From positions 1 to 39,994 of the forward strand of contig JASJAT010000001.1 in assembly GCA_030066885.1 (NCBI GenBank): a stretch of DNA of 39,994 bases. The letters are read 5' to 3'. The position numbers and the translations under genes are program-made. This DNA is from Arenicellales bacterium (lineage in GTDB: Bacteria > Pseudomonadota > Gammaproteobacteria > Arenicellales > JAANXG01). Shown here piece by piece: positions 15,157 through 24,821 of the stretch. Below the pieces are notes generated by a model. That model ran no database searches. It was not told the origin of the DNA and worked only from the letters and a program-made list of their open reading frames with translations. Each line of letters begins with the position of its first letter. Positions within the stretch are counted from its first letter, which is position 1.

Positions 15157-17337
15157 CTATTTCAAGGGATTATCTTGAGCCCACTTCTCTTTTCTGACTT
15201 CGAGGATTTGCTCGTATTCTTTTTCGAAGGTTTGCTGCCAGGATGTAACGATGTCGTTTGGAACTTTAGGGGCACCCCACCGAGTCGCCTTCGCAGACCA
15301 GACTACCGCTTCCTTTATATTTCGTTTAACTCCCGTTCCGGTGGTATACATCCACCCGAGCACACGATGTGCGGGCTCATAGTTGTCCTCGGCTAGTTTT
15401 TTTATCAGCCGAACAGCTTCAGTAAGCGCGGGTTCAGGTCCGAACAACAAGCCTAACGCGAGGTTGTATTGCGCATCTGCAAGGTTCTGATCCGCCGCTT
15501 TCCTCAACCATTTAAATGCCTCTGTCATGTCACGCTCAACACCTTCCCCGTTAGCGTATGCGACAGCCAGTTTAAGTTGTGCATCGGCATAGCCGTACTT
15601 TGCTGCATAAATATGCTTCTCGATTGTCGTACGGGTGTCATCAACTCTGCCATAAGTTTCAAAACCCGCTTCCTTCTCTAGCTCTCGAGCGCGGGTTAAT
15701 TTTATTTGAGCTTCCTTCAGCACCTCCTGCAAATATCGGTGTTCAGGCAAGATGACCAATCCGTTCTGAGCTGAGGAAATGGCTTGTTCATACTTTCCGG
15801 CGACCGACTGAGATCGTGCGATTTCTGCGTACCGATCTGCAATACGTTTTAGACCGTTTCTTGCGTCGATATTACCCGGATCAATCCTGAGTATGGCCCT
15901 ATAGGTATCGTACGCATTGTTGTCGGCCGGTGTGCTTAGCCGGTTGTTTTCAATCTGCTTCTGCGCGAGTTCTAATAGGGCGCTGACATCGACGGTGTCA
16001 CTGGTTTCGATTGTCGTCTTCACCTCCGTTCGTGGAGCGGTCGCGTTGCCCGTGTCTATACCGGCTCGGGAGACGTCTACCTCGCTGATATTCTCCGTGG
16101 ACGCAGATCCGGAAGTATCGCCGCCTTGTAAAGCACTCCCCTGTTCTATGGCTTGGGGTGGGGTTGGGGTGACTTCTTTAGTGATTTCAACGGGTTCGGT
16201 GATGTCTTTGGTGTCTCCATCGATTTCTTGCGGACTGATATCGACTTTAGTTGGAGCGACTATAACGGGTAGTTCTTTCTGACTTAGTTCAACACTCGTT
16301 GCGCTTTCGGCGCGAGTCGCGCCAACTGGAGCTTGGTCTGCCACCTCCTCCGAAGGACTGAACAAACCCCAAACGACCGTACCAATGATGATCAAAGATC
16401 CTACGGCGATGCCACCCCAGACAAAAAACGACAACAGCGTAGTTATCCTCTTCTTTGTTGCCAAGCGTGGTGTTGGCGATGCCTGCTTTTTGGCCGTGCG
16501 TGCAATCCGCCTGGCCTCAGCTTGACACTGCCGAATACGTTTGAGCAAGGTAGTGCTGTCTGCGATCCTGTTTATCGGATCCTTCGCCAGCATCTCTTCA
16601 AGTAACGGTTGCAAAAAACTTTGTTTGTCTGGCAGTTTCGGTATCGGATCATTAATGTGTGAGTACAGAACTGCTACGCTTTCGTTGCCCCCGTACGGTG
16701 CACGTCCGGTGATCATCTCGTGCAGCACAATGCCCAGGGCATACAGGTCTGACTGGGGACTTGCGCCCCGCCCATCTGCCTGTTCGGGGCTCATATATCG
16801 AGGAGTCCCAACGATCATACCGGCGCTGGTAAGTTGGGTATGATGTGCGTTTGATTTAGCGATGCCAAAGTCGGTTAGTACAGCTTCCAAGGTATCCGCA
16901 TCGCGAAACATGATATTTTCCGGTTTGACATCACGGTGCACGATACCTTTGTCATGAGCGTACTCGAGTGCCGAGGTGACCTGGTGCAAGATGTCTAGCG
17001 CCTCTTCTACCGAAAGCCGATTTTTTATGCGCCGTTTCAGGCTGCCGCCTTGCAGGTATTCCATTGCAATATAGTGGTTATACTCATCCACCGAAATGTC
17101 ATAAATAGTGACGATTCCCGGGTGATTGAGCTGCGCTATGGTTCGTCCTTCTCGAATGAAGCGATCGGTAAAATTGGGATCCGTGGTGAGCGCGGGAGAC
17201 ATGACCTTGAGTGCCACTTCTCTCTGCAGCGACTCTTGGACGGCCAAATAAACGGTTGCGATACCACCACGACCCACTTCGTGCAGGATGTTGTAACCGG
17301 AAATCTTTACAAGGTTTACCGCAAGTTCGCTATTCAT
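15157..17337 (-). CDS. Membrane Ser/Thr protein kinase with Sel1-like repeats
   Basis: This 726-residue protein starts with a Hanks-type kinase domain (about 15-275): glycine loop 'VGRGGIATVY', Lys44 in 'VALKVM', HRDVKPEN (134-141), DFG (156-158) and 'GTPRYMSPEQ'. All catalytic residues are intact. One transmembrane helix (about 299-326) follows, then a Thr/Pro/Glu-rich linker, a TPR-like region (about 450-560) and Sel1-like repeats (about 579-690; 'DAQLKLAVAYANGEGV', 'DAQYNLALGLLFG', 'AHRVLGWMYTTGTGV'). The kinase is therefore cytoplasmic and the repeats probably periplasmic. AGGA precedes the ATG. It leads an operon with the NUDIX regulator and diverges from the oxoprolinase-like gene. Substrates are unknown. 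Confidence 0.93.
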   Translation of the reverse strand: MNSELAVNLVKISGYNILHEVGRGGIATVYLAVQESLQREVALKVMSPALTTDPNFTDRFIREGRTIAQLNHPGIVTIYDISVDEYNHYIAMEYLQGGSLKRRIKNRLSVEEALDILHQVTSALEYAHDKGIVHRDVKPENIMFRDADTLEAVLTDFGIAKSNAHHTQLTSAGMIVGTPRYMSPEQADGRGASPQSDLYALGIVLHEMITGRAPYGGNESVAVLYSHINDPIPKLPDKQSFLQPLLEEMLAKDPINRIADSTTLLKRIRQCQAEARRIARTAKKQASPTPRLATKKRITTLLSFFVWGGIAVGSLIIIGTVVWGLFSPSEEVADQAPVGATRAESATSVELSQKELPVIVAPTKVDISPQEIDGDTKDITEPVEITKEVTPTPPQAIEQGSALQGGDTSGSASTENISEVDVSRAGIDTGNATAPRTEVKTTIETSDTVDVSALLELAQKQIENNRLSTPADNNAYDTYRAILRIDPGNIDARNGLKRIADRYAEIARSQSVAGKYEQAISSAQNGLVILPEHRYLQEVLKEAQIKLTRARELEKEAGFETYGRVDDTRTTIEKHIYAAKYGYADAQLKLAVAYANGEGVERDMTEAFKWLRKAADQNLADAQYNLALGLLFGPEPALTEAVRLIKKLAEDNYEPAHRVLGWMYTTGTGVKRNIKEAVVWSAKATRWGAPKVPNDIVTSWQQTFEKEYEQILEVRKEKWAQDNPLK

Positions 17338-17476
17338 CGTATCCTAGGAGCCGCCTTAGAATAAAAGGATAGATTTTTCCAATCTAAGTTGCAAAAAATC
17401 CTGATAATCAAGCTGTAGTTACCCCATGGGATACTCGACGTATCCGAAGAGATCAAAAGTCTAGACAAGAGTCAAC

Positions 17477-20400
17477 ATGTCAACATCGAATCAGACAACA
17501 ACACCTGGATGGCAATTTTGGGTCGATCGCGGCGGCACCTTTACTGATGTTGTGGCGATCAATCCACAAGGAACAGTGGTGACCCATAAGCTGCTATCAG
17601 AAAATCCTGAAAAGTATGCCGACGCACCATTGCAAGGGATACGAGATGTATTGAATCTCTCCAGCCGAGAGCCTATTCCAACTCACTTGATAGAGGCAGT
17701 AAAGATGGGCACGACGGTCGGTACCAATGCACTGCTCGAGCATAAAGGCGAGCCGACTGCCTTAGTAATCACCAAAGGGTTTAAAGACGCACTGCGCATA
17801 GGGTATCAGCACCGTCCAGACATATTTGCACTGCATATAGATTTACCGAGCATGCTATACAGCCAGGTAGTCGAGATCGATGAACGCATCGACGCCCACG
17901 GCAACGTCGTTGCCCCGCTCGACATCGCCAAATCTAGCCAAGCTCTGAAAGACCTTCGTGAAAACGGTTTCAATTCCATTGCCATTGTGTTGATGCACGC
18001 TTATCGATACCCGGAACACGAGAGAATGCTGGCGAATCTTGCACGAGAGTTAGGCTTTGCACAGGTATCTGTATCCCATGAAGTCAGCTCGCTGATGAAA
18101 TTAGTGAGTCGCGGGGACACGACCGTTGTCGACGCGTATTTGTCACCCATACTCGGACGCTACGTACAAACAATCGCGTCCGAATTAAGCGGGACCAAGC
18201 TTTACTTTATGCAATCAAATGGCGGCCTGGCTGACGCGGCCACATTTAGAGGCAAGGATTGTATTTTGTCTGGTCCTGCTGGTGGCGTTGTGGGCGCAGT
18301 GGCCACGGCAACTCGGGATGGTTACGAACGAATTATCGGGTTTGACATGGGCGGTACGTCGACCGATGTGTGCCACTTTAACGGAGAATTCGAGCGAACC
18401 CTCGAAAGCGAAGTTGCGGGTGTCCGCATCCGCGCACCGATGCTTCGCATCCATACGGTTGCAGCGGGTGGCGGTTCCATTGTCCGTTTCGACGGTGCCC
18501 GTTTCAGAGTCGGACCCGAATCAGCGGGGGCGAATCCGGGTCCGGCTTGTTACCGGCGCGGTGGGCCGCTCACGGTAACAGACTGCAACGTGATGCTCGG
18601 CAAGCTGATACCCGACAACTTTCCAAAGGTATTTGGTGATAGTGGCGATCAAGCCATAGACGAAGTTATTGTCCAACAAAAATTCGAACAACTGGCGGCT
18701 GAAGTTAATAAATCAGCGCAGAACAAATCTACTGTACACCAAATCGCTCAAGGCTTTATTGGTGTCGCAGTCCAGAACATGGCGGCAGCCATAAAGAGGA
18801 TATCAGTGGAACGCGGTTACGACGTGTCTCAGTATACGTTGTGCTGTTTTGGCGGTGCCGGTGCACAACACGCATGTCTGGTAGCGCAGGCACTGGGAAT
18901 GCGCAGGGTATTGATCCACAAGCACGCCAGCCTGCTATCGGCTTATGGTATTGGGCTGGCAGATATCCGGGTATTGCAAGAAAAGACCATAGAACTGTCT
19001 TTGGATCACGCTATTATTGCCAAGCTTGACATAGCGTTCGACCAGCTTCTCCAACAAGGTAAACGTATTCTTCGTCAGCAAGGCATAGAGGAAAGTCGTT
19101 TCGAAGCCTTGAAGAAAACACACATACGTTATGCTGGTACCGATACGGCTCTCGAGGTTAACTACGGCCGTAACCCTGAGCAACTTGTCCGTCATTTCGA
19201 GGAGCTCCACCAAAATAGATTCGGCTTTGTCGATCCCACGCGTGAGGTCATTGTCGAATCCGCCTCTATCGAGTTGATCGTCCCGATGAAAGCACCAGGC
19301 ACCGCATCGAGAGAGGCAACTGCAAAAACTTCTGGTGCCTCGATAGCTGAAGTATTTTTCGACGGTGCCTTCCACCAATGCGGTGTCTACCAAAGGGACG
19401 CTTTGCCAACAGAAAGCTGGATTATTGGGCCAGCCATTATCATTGAGCCAAACAGCACAATCGTAGTGGAACCAGGTTGGCACGCTCAACTCACAAAATC
19501 CGAGCAGCTTTTACTGGAACGGAGTACAACAATCAGCAAGAAACAAAGTACTGGCGCACAAGCCGATCCGGTAATGCTGGAGATCTTCAATAAACTATTT
19601 ATTTCCGTAGCTGAACAAATGGGTCACACCCTGCAAAACACGAGCTACTCGGTAAATATGAAAGAACGGCTTGATTTCTCCTGTGCAGTGTTTGATAGCC
19701 AAGGCGGCTTGGTGTCTAACGCACCACATATGCCCGTTCATCTGGGATCGATGGGCGATACCGTTATCAACGTTATTAAACAGCGACATAATGATATTCG
19801 ACCGGGTGACGCGTATATACACAACGCACCGTACCAGGGTGGCACTCACCTGCCTGACATTACTGTAATCAGCCCCGTTTTCAACAAAACGAATACGGAG
19901 CTTCTGTTTTATGTCGCCTCGCGCGGACACCATGCAGATATTGGCGGCATTTCTCCCGGCTCTATGCCGCCATCGAGTGTCAATGTCGAACAAGAAGGAG
20001 TGCTGATCGATAATTTCCTCGGAGTGCGCGGCGGGAAATTTCACGAGAAAGAATTGGTTGATTTGTTGTGCAGCGGGCCATACCCGTCGCGCAATCCCGA
20101 TCAGAATATCGCTGACCTAAAAGCGCAGATAGCCGCTAACGCCAAAGGTACAGAGGAGCTGCATGGCATGATCGGGGAGTATGGGTTGGAGATAGTCCAA
20201 AACTACATGCAGCACGTCCAAGCCAACGCGGAGGAATCTGTTCGCAAAGTAATTGATGTGTTGAAAGACGGTGCTTTCACTTGCGCGCTGGACGATGGCA
20301 GCGCCATAAATGTTCAAATCAGCATAGATCGCAGCAAGCGTACAGCACACATAGATTTCTCCGGTACGTCCACACAGCAAAAAAGCAACTTTAATGCCCC

Positions 20401-21091
20401 ATCGGCAGTATGCCGCGCTGCTGTGTTGTATGTTTTCCGCACCTTGGTGGCTGATGAAATCCCACTTAACTCCGGATGCTTAAAACCCCTCGACATCGTG
20501 ATACCAAAGGGATCCATGTTGAATCCCGAATATCCCGCGGCCGTGGTCGCGGGAAATGTAGAAACGTCCCAAGTTATAGTCGACACGTTATACGCTGCCC
20601 TGGGCGTCAGAGCTGCGTCCCAAGGCACGATGAACAATTTTGCTTTTGGTAACGATACCTACCAGTATTACGAAACAATCTGTGGTGGAGCGGGAGGCGG
20701 CAATGGATTTCCCGGTACTGATGCGGTGCACACCCATATGACTAATTCCCGGCTAACCGATCCGGAAGTTTTGGAATGGCGGTTTCCAGTACGCGTAGAT
20801 GAATTTCATATTCGAAAGGGTAGTGGTGGTAACGGGCAACAACGTGGAGGGAATGGTGTTATTCGGCGCATTCGATTCTTACAACCTATGACCGCATCTA
20901 TTTTATCCAATAGACGGTCGACCGAACCCTTTGGTCTGGCCGGTGGTGGATCCGGTTTTACAGGTATAAATCAGGTGGAAAGAGCCGATGGGACAGTCGA
21001 CAGACTAAAAGCTTGCGGTCAAGTCGAAATGGCTCCAGGTGATGTGTTTGCTATAAAAACCCCGGGTGGTGGTGGTTTCGGTCCGGCTTGA
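17477..21091 (+). CDS. Fused hydantoinase A/B, 5-oxoprolinase type
   Basis: This 1204-residue protein fuses HyuA and HyuB. The HyuA part (about 1-680) starts 'WQFWVDRGGTFTDVVAINPQ', with the ATP-binding 'GFDMGGTSTDVCHF' near residue 290 and 'CCFGGAGAQHACLVAQAL' near 455. The HyuB part (about 695-1204) starts 'DPVMLEIFNKLFISVAEQMG', with 'HLGSMGDTV', 'GGTHLPDITV' and the glycine-rich tail 'GDVFAIKTPGGGGFGP'. The fused form is typical of ATP-dependent 5-oxoprolinase (5-oxoproline to glutamate, glutathione salvage), but hydantoin or other substrates cannot be excluded. No partner or transporter gene is adjacent. A weak AAGAG precedes ATG. It converges on the H1-like gene through a shared terminator. 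Confidence 0.92.
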   Translation: MSTSNQTTTPGWQFWVDRGGTFTDVVAINPQGTVVTHKLLSENPEKYADAPLQGIRDVLNLSSREPIPTHLIEAVKMGTTVGTNALLEHKGEPTALVITKGFKDALRIGYQHRPDIFALHIDLPSMLYSQVVEIDERIDAHGNVVAPLDIAKSSQALKDLRENGFNSIAIVLMHAYRYPEHERMLANLARELGFAQVSVSHEVSSLMKLVSRGDTTVVDAYLSPILGRYVQTIASELSGTKLYFMQSNGGLADAATFRGKDCILSGPAGGVVGAVATATRDGYERIIGFDMGGTSTDVCHFNGEFERTLESEVAGVRIRAPMLRIHTVAAGGGSIVRFDGARFRVGPESAGANPGPACYRRGGPLTVTDCNVMLGKLIPDNFPKVFGDSGDQAIDEVIVQQKFEQLAAEVNKSAQNKSTVHQIAQGFIGVAVQNMAAAIKRISVERGYDVSQYTLCCFGGAGAQHACLVAQALGMRRVLIHKHASLLSAYGIGLADIRVLQEKTIELSLDHAIIAKLDIAFDQLLQQGKRILRQQGIEESRFEALKKTHIRYAGTDTALEVNYGRNPEQLVRHFEELHQNRFGFVDPTREVIVESASIELIVPMKAPGTASREATAKTSGASIAEVFFDGAFHQCGVYQRDALPTESWIIGPAIIIEPNSTIVVEPGWHAQLTKSEQLLLERSTTISKKQSTGAQADPVMLEIFNKLFISVAEQMGHTLQNTSYSVNMKERLDFSCAVFDSQGGLVSNAPHMPVHLGSMGDTVINVIKQRHNDIRPGDAYIHNAPYQGGTHLPDITVISPVFNKTNTELLFYVASRGHHADIGGISPGSMPPSSVNVEQEGVLIDNFLGVRGGKFHEKELVDLLCSGPYPSRNPDQNIADLKAQIAANAKGTEELHGMIGEYGLEIVQNYMQHVQANAEESVRKVIDVLKDGAFTCALDDGSAINVQISIDRSKRTAHIDFSGTSTQQKSNFNAPSAVCRAAVLYVFRTLVADEIPLNSGCLKPLDIVIPKGSMLNPEYPAAVVAGNVETSQVIVDTLYAALGVRAASQGTMNNFAFGNDTYQYYETICGGAGGGNGFPGTDAVHTHMTNSRLTDPEVLEWRFPVRVDEFHIRKGSGGNGQQRGGNGVIRRIRFLQPMTASILSNRRSTEPFGLAGGGSGFTGINQVERADGTVDRLKACGQVEMAPGDVFAIKTPGGGGFGPA

Positions 21092-21113
21092 AACAGAAAT
21101 TACTATAAACCGC

Positions 21114-21148
21114 AAAAAAAGGCCGCCAACTGATATTGGCGGCCTTAT
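21114..21148. terminator. Bidirectional terminator between the oxoprolinase-like and H1-like genes
   Basis: AAGGCCGCCAA and TTGGCGGCCTT form a perfect 11-bp stem around CTGATA. The A-run on the left gives a U-tract for minus-strand transcripts, and TTATTT on the right gives a weaker one for the plus strand. It fits the convergent gene arrangement. Confidence 0.9.
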
Positions 21149-21161
21149 TTCCTGAACAACA

Positions 21162-21638
21162 CTAGAACGGCAGTGGGATTCTCATCCCCGCCGGTTTCTT
21201 TTTGCTAGCGTTTTTTTTTGAGCCCTTTTTCTTAGTAGCTTTTCTCTTTGTGGCCTTCTTCTTAGTGGCCTTCTTTTTCGTGGCTTTCTTCACGGCCTTT
21301 TTCTTCGTGGCCTTTTTGACAGCCTTTCTCTTCACAGCCTTTTTCTTGACTGCCTTTCTCTTCACAGCCTTTTTGACTGTCTTTTTCTTAACGGCCTTTT
21401 TCTTGACAGCCTTTCTCTTCACGGCCTTTTTGACTGCCTTTTTCTTCACTGCCTTTCTCTTGACTGCTTTTCTCTTGACTGCTTTTCTCACAGCGGCCTT
21501 CTTAACTGCTCTCCTTTTTACAGCTTTTTTGACCGCCTTTCTCTTTACTGCCTTCCTAGCTACTGCTTTCTTAGCTACTTTTCTTTTAGTAGCCTTCTTT
21601 GCTGTTTTCTTCTTAGTACTTTTCTTGGCTGTTGCCAT
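21162..21638 (-). CDS. Histone H1-like Lys/Ala/Val-rich DNA-binding protein
   Basis: This 158-residue protein consists almost wholly of K, A, R, V and T in short tandem units such as KKAVKRKAVKKKAVKK, starting MATAKKSTKKKTAKK. It ends with a non-repetitive 'PAGMRIPLPF' tail. It resembles bacterial H1-like or AlgP-type tails that bind DNA through charge and condense it. A strong AGAGGAG lies 7 nt before ATG. The low-complexity sequence also leaves an antisense frame open (LTAFLFTAFLT repeats), which is an artefact. The repetitive DNA suggests copy-number slippage, so length should vary between strains. The family assignment rests on composition alone. Confidence 0.85.
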   Translation of the reverse strand: MATAKKSTKKKTAKKATKRKVAKKAVARKAVKRKAVKKAVKRRAVKKAAVRKAVKRKAVKRKAVKKKAVKKAVKRKAVKKKAVKKKTVKKAVKRKAVKKKAVKRKAVKKATKKKAVKKATKKKATKKKATKRKATKKKGSKKNASKKKPAGMRIPLPF

Positions 21639-22516
21639 GACGCGTCTCCTCTTACATTAAGAGTTTAAGGGTTTATTGCTATACAACGTTGTACAACGAA
21701 CAATCCCCCCGCATAACCTCGCCAAAAACGCTAGTAAGAAATCTATACATGCGGATCTACGGAAACACGGGGGAAAAGACGGAAGCGCAGTGTGACATTA
21801 CCAAACGAACAGATCTTTGACCCGTCGTATATTGAGTTCGGTTTTTGTACACTCGCCAATTTTGTCTGTTGGTTTCGATTGATTTATTTGTCTGATTCGA
21901 AACCCTACATCAAAGGTTTGTAAACATAATAGTTACTTTAACCTTAAAATCAACGCCAAATATATGCACGCAAACAGAAAAGTCAAGCATTAATAAAAAA
22001 AAATCTGCTTTTTTTCTAAACATACTTACAAAAAAACAATGTTTGAATTAGCAATAGCAAACGTTAACTCAAACTGTCGTCGTTTTATTGTTGTTAACTC
22101 GTTTGTATCCCCTCTAACAAACAAATAAAAACTTGTTACCTTTTTTATACAAAACGTAAGCAATCTGTATTCAAACGCAAAGGTATACCAACGTTATAGA
22201 GTTGTGCACACTCAGTTGAAACTTGGTGTCTAGTCCGGATTCACGTTTGCTGTTCGAATATCGCTCTGAACACAACAAACTTCTTTGTGGTGGAAATAAC
22301 GATGAGGGATACGAAAGGAGTTTTTCTTCCGTGCGTCAGACCCGCGTTTCTTAAACTTACATTTACGACTTTCGTGAATTTTTGAATACGTATAGTCACA
22401 CAGTGACACCTATCACGGCGTGGCTAATGAATCGGAAAGCTGCCGGTCAGAAAACGTTGGAAAAACGGGATACTCAAGGGTTTTTCTTTTGCATCGACAC
22501 CTTTCCTTGATGGGGC
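21639..22516. other. 878-bp AT-rich region without a convincing gene
   Basis: This is the longest gene-free stretch in the window. Nearest the H1-like gene is a 12-bp perfect palindrome, TACAACGTTGTA (21682-21693), 44 nt before the ATG, a possible operator or promoter element. The middle (about 21890-22170) is very AT-rich with phased A- and T-tracts, likely curved DNA. The right third (22200-22510) has more balanced composition but only frames below 30 codons. I see no tRNA fold, no cluster of DnaA boxes and no clear terminator. Confidence 0.5.
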
Positions 22517-24655
22517 TTATGCCGTCAGCTTTCGATAAATATCGGAAACTTTCAACGGTAGCTTTCTAATCTCATCTATTAGCACGTAGTTCACCGCACC
22601 GTACATTCGCGGTAAATAATCCCTCGCCTCCGAGTCTATCGTTATGCAAAAGGGGTGTATCCCCTCATTTTTGGCTTCGATTAAGGCCTGTCGAGTGTCT
22701 TCAATCCCGTATTCACCCCGGTAGCCGTCGTAATCGTCCGGTTTACCGTCTGACAGTGTTATCAAGAGCTTAGTCCTGGCATCCACGCTTCGTAACAACC
22801 AAGTCAAGTGCCGGATGGTGACTCCCATTCGGGTGTAATCCTGTGGTGTCATCCCGGATATTCTTTGCTTAACCTTGTCATCATAGGCCTCCTCAAACGT
22901 CTTCACCCGATACAATTCGCAACGTTTTCGAGTCATACCCGAGAAACCATAGATAGCGTATCGATCACCCAAAACCTCCAATGACTCGCATAACAACACT
23001 AGAGCCTCCCGCTCCGATTCGTTTATCCAGCCCTTAGTCGACCCGCTCATGTCCACCATAAACACAACAGAGAGGTCCCGCTCAAGTTTGTTTAATTTCA
23101 CAAACAGTCGATCAGACATTTCCAGTCCTGCCAAGTCATCTGCGAAAGCTTCGACGACGGCGTCTATATCAACGTCATTCCCCTGCGTCTGTTTTCTTAA
23201 CAGCTTATCGTTTCCGCGTAATGCTTCAAACGATTTACGCATATCACGAATCAAATGCGAATATCGCGCCAAGGTGTGATCAACAAATTCTGGATCCTGT
23301 GGATGCACGTCGAGTTCGCGTAGCACACACCAATCCTTGCGATAGTGTTGGCGACGACAGTCCCACTCTTTATAAAGGTAGGCGCCCTCTTCATGGTAAG
23401 TTCCCATCCACCCATCTTGAGCACGCCGTTTACCATCGCCTTTCTGGTACCCGCCATTTCCTACCGGGGATAAGTAATCATCTGGAATATCACCGAAGTC
23501 TTGAAAAATAGAGCGTGCAAGAGTTTTAATCTCAGGCGGGATGATGACTGGCTGGTTATCTATGCTTAGTTCGAAACCGGTGAGATCACCTGCTGCAGTT
23601 AGCTGTGGCCGCAGTTCAAGATCTAATGGTTTCTGTCCTGACGGACGCTCGATATTTCTCTTTGCACCTTGCTTTTCCCTAGCTTCAACGAGCGCATTTT
23701 GAAACTGCAACTTTTCCTGCAACCGGCGGTCTTTGATGCGACTTTCGGTTTCCTCGACTAGGATCTCACCTTGGTAGCAGTAGTGTTTTGGCAATCGGCT
23801 GGCCGTACCGAACAGAGAACGGAGCATTTCATGAGTCTTCGAAACATCGTTGGGCAAGGTGCATAGCTCATCGATATGGACCTGCCATTCGGTTGGATAT
23901 TCAACTTCGCCGAGTCTACTCTGCAACTTCATCATTTCCTCGTACATCACGTCCAGTTCATTGGCGATACACGCGTTAAGGCGTATGGTTTCTAGAGCAT
24001 GGAAAAGTCTTCGCGCCTTCTTCGTGTCATCAAACTCGCTAATGACAGTAGACAAGGCAGGAATATTTTGACGTAAGGCGAACGTACCGTACTTATTCTG
24101 CGCCCAAAGATAGGTGACTGTAGCTTTAAATAGTTTAAAGTTTTGCTCGCGGTCGTTGAAAACCGAGATCTTTTCAGGCAGGTAAACCATCTCCGTGTCT
24201 GTATAGATAGTATCTGCGGTTGTTATGGCTAGATTTCTTCCTGATAAACCACGTAAAAAGTTCTGTAGTACACCTGCGACTTCTTCGAAAGCTACACTTG
24301 TACTTTCTTCCTGTGATAACTCGGCATATTGTTCAACACCCTGAATTTCAGCGCACCCAGGATACAACCCCCTCTTGTCGTACGTATCCATGGCATGGAT
24401 CAACCAGGCTTCAACATTCGCGCTATCCATAAGTTTCAGCGCCTTCGCCGCGTATGCTGCGAATTGGTACCCCATTTCCGAGTTGGTCTTAACGACCACA
24501 CTTACCCAATGCAAAACGAATTCCTGCTGCGAGCGCGTGAGGTCGGCTAGAGCCTGGGCTGGCTCCAAGGCCGTACGGCATGAAGAGAGTACCGGTTCCA
24601 GATATTGTCCAAGGTGTTCTTCCAACTCCTGGACAGTGAGGGCAGCGTTTGACAC
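22517..24655 (-). CDS. CbbO/NorD-type VWA-domain protein
   Basis: This 712-residue protein has a long helical N-terminal part and a C-terminal von Willebrand A domain (about 528-712). The metal-ion site is intact: D535-M-S-G-S539, a Thr near 608 ('DYTRMGVTI') and 'TLSDGKPDDYDG' near 635. It pairs with the MoxR-family ATPase encoded just upstream, as in CbbQO (Rubisco activase) and NorQD (nitric oxide reductase maturation). In these systems the VWA protein is the substrate adaptor for the hexameric ATPase. The start is GTG at 24655 with no visible ribosome site, 9 nt after the stop of a 42-codon ORF, which suggests translational coupling. Neither Rubisco nor NOR genes appear in the window, so the client is unknown. 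Confidence 0.88.
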   Translation of the reverse strand: MSNAALTVQELEEHLGQYLEPVLSSCRTALEPAQALADLTRSQQEFVLHWVSVVVKTNSEMGYQFAAYAAKALKLMDSANVEAWLIHAMDTYDKRGLYPGCAEIQGVEQYAELSQEESTSVAFEEVAGVLQNFLRGLSGRNLAITTADTIYTDTEMVYLPEKISVFNDREQNFKLFKATVTYLWAQNKYGTFALRQNIPALSTVISEFDDTKKARRLFHALETIRLNACIANELDVMYEEMMKLQSRLGEVEYPTEWQVHIDELCTLPNDVSKTHEMLRSLFGTASRLPKHYCYQGEILVEETESRIKDRRLQEKLQFQNALVEAREKQGAKRNIERPSGQKPLDLELRPQLTAAGDLTGFELSIDNQPVIIPPEIKTLARSIFQDFGDIPDDYLSPVGNGGYQKGDGKRRAQDGWMGTYHEEGAYLYKEWDCRRQHYRKDWCVLRELDVHPQDPEFVDHTLARYSHLIRDMRKSFEALRGNDKLLRKQTQGNDVDIDAVVEAFADDLAGLEMSDRLFVKLNKLERDLSVVFMVDMSGSTKGWINESEREALVLLCESLEVLGDRYAIYGFSGMTRKRCELYRVKTFEEAYDDKVKQRISGMTPQDYTRMGVTIRHLTWLLRSVDARTKLLITLSDGKPDDYDGYRGEYGIEDTRQALIEAKNEGIHPFCITIDSEARDYLPRMYGAVNYVLIDEIRKLPLKVSDIYRKLTA

Positions 24656-24664
24656 TTAAGAAAG

Positions 24665-24793
24665 CTAGGCCCGGCTGCCAGATCGAGGCTTGTATGGACT
24701 GCTCACGGATGATGCAGTGCTAATAAAGAGCACGTAATCTCTCCTGGAAACGGCGCGAAATACGTTAAGAAAAATACGTCTAACAACAGACAT
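24665..24793 (-). CDS. Possible 42-residue basic protein between cbbQ- and cbbO-like genes
   Basis: ATG at 24793, with AAGGA 7 nt upstream, reads MSVVRRIFLNVFRAVSRRDY and ends 'KPRSGSRA'. It is Arg-rich with a short hydrophobic middle (VLFIS). It starts 28 nt after the cbbQ-like stop and ends 9 nt before the GTG of the cbbO-like gene, which itself lacks a ribosome site. The position suggests a real coupled gene or a leader cistron that delivers ribosomes to cbbO. I do not recognise a family. Confidence 0.45.
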   Translation of the reverse strand: MSVVRRIFLNVFRAVSRRDYVLFISTASSVSSPYKPRSGSRA

Positions 24794-24821
24794 GACTTCA
24801 TCCTTTGTGGCTAGTGGATAT

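Noticed and set aside
21202..21660. 152-codon plus-strand frame of FLTAFLFTAF repeats
   Set aside because: Antisense shadow of the low-complexity H1-like gene; it has no ribosome site and the H1-like strand has a strong one.
21880..22170. Replication origin in the AT-rich region
   Set aside because: No cluster of DnaA boxes and no dnaA, dnaN, gidA or parAB genes nearby.
22305..22388. 27-codon plus-strand frame in the AT-rich gap (and another near 22428)
   Set aside because: Too short, without ribosome site or downstream terminator; likely chance.
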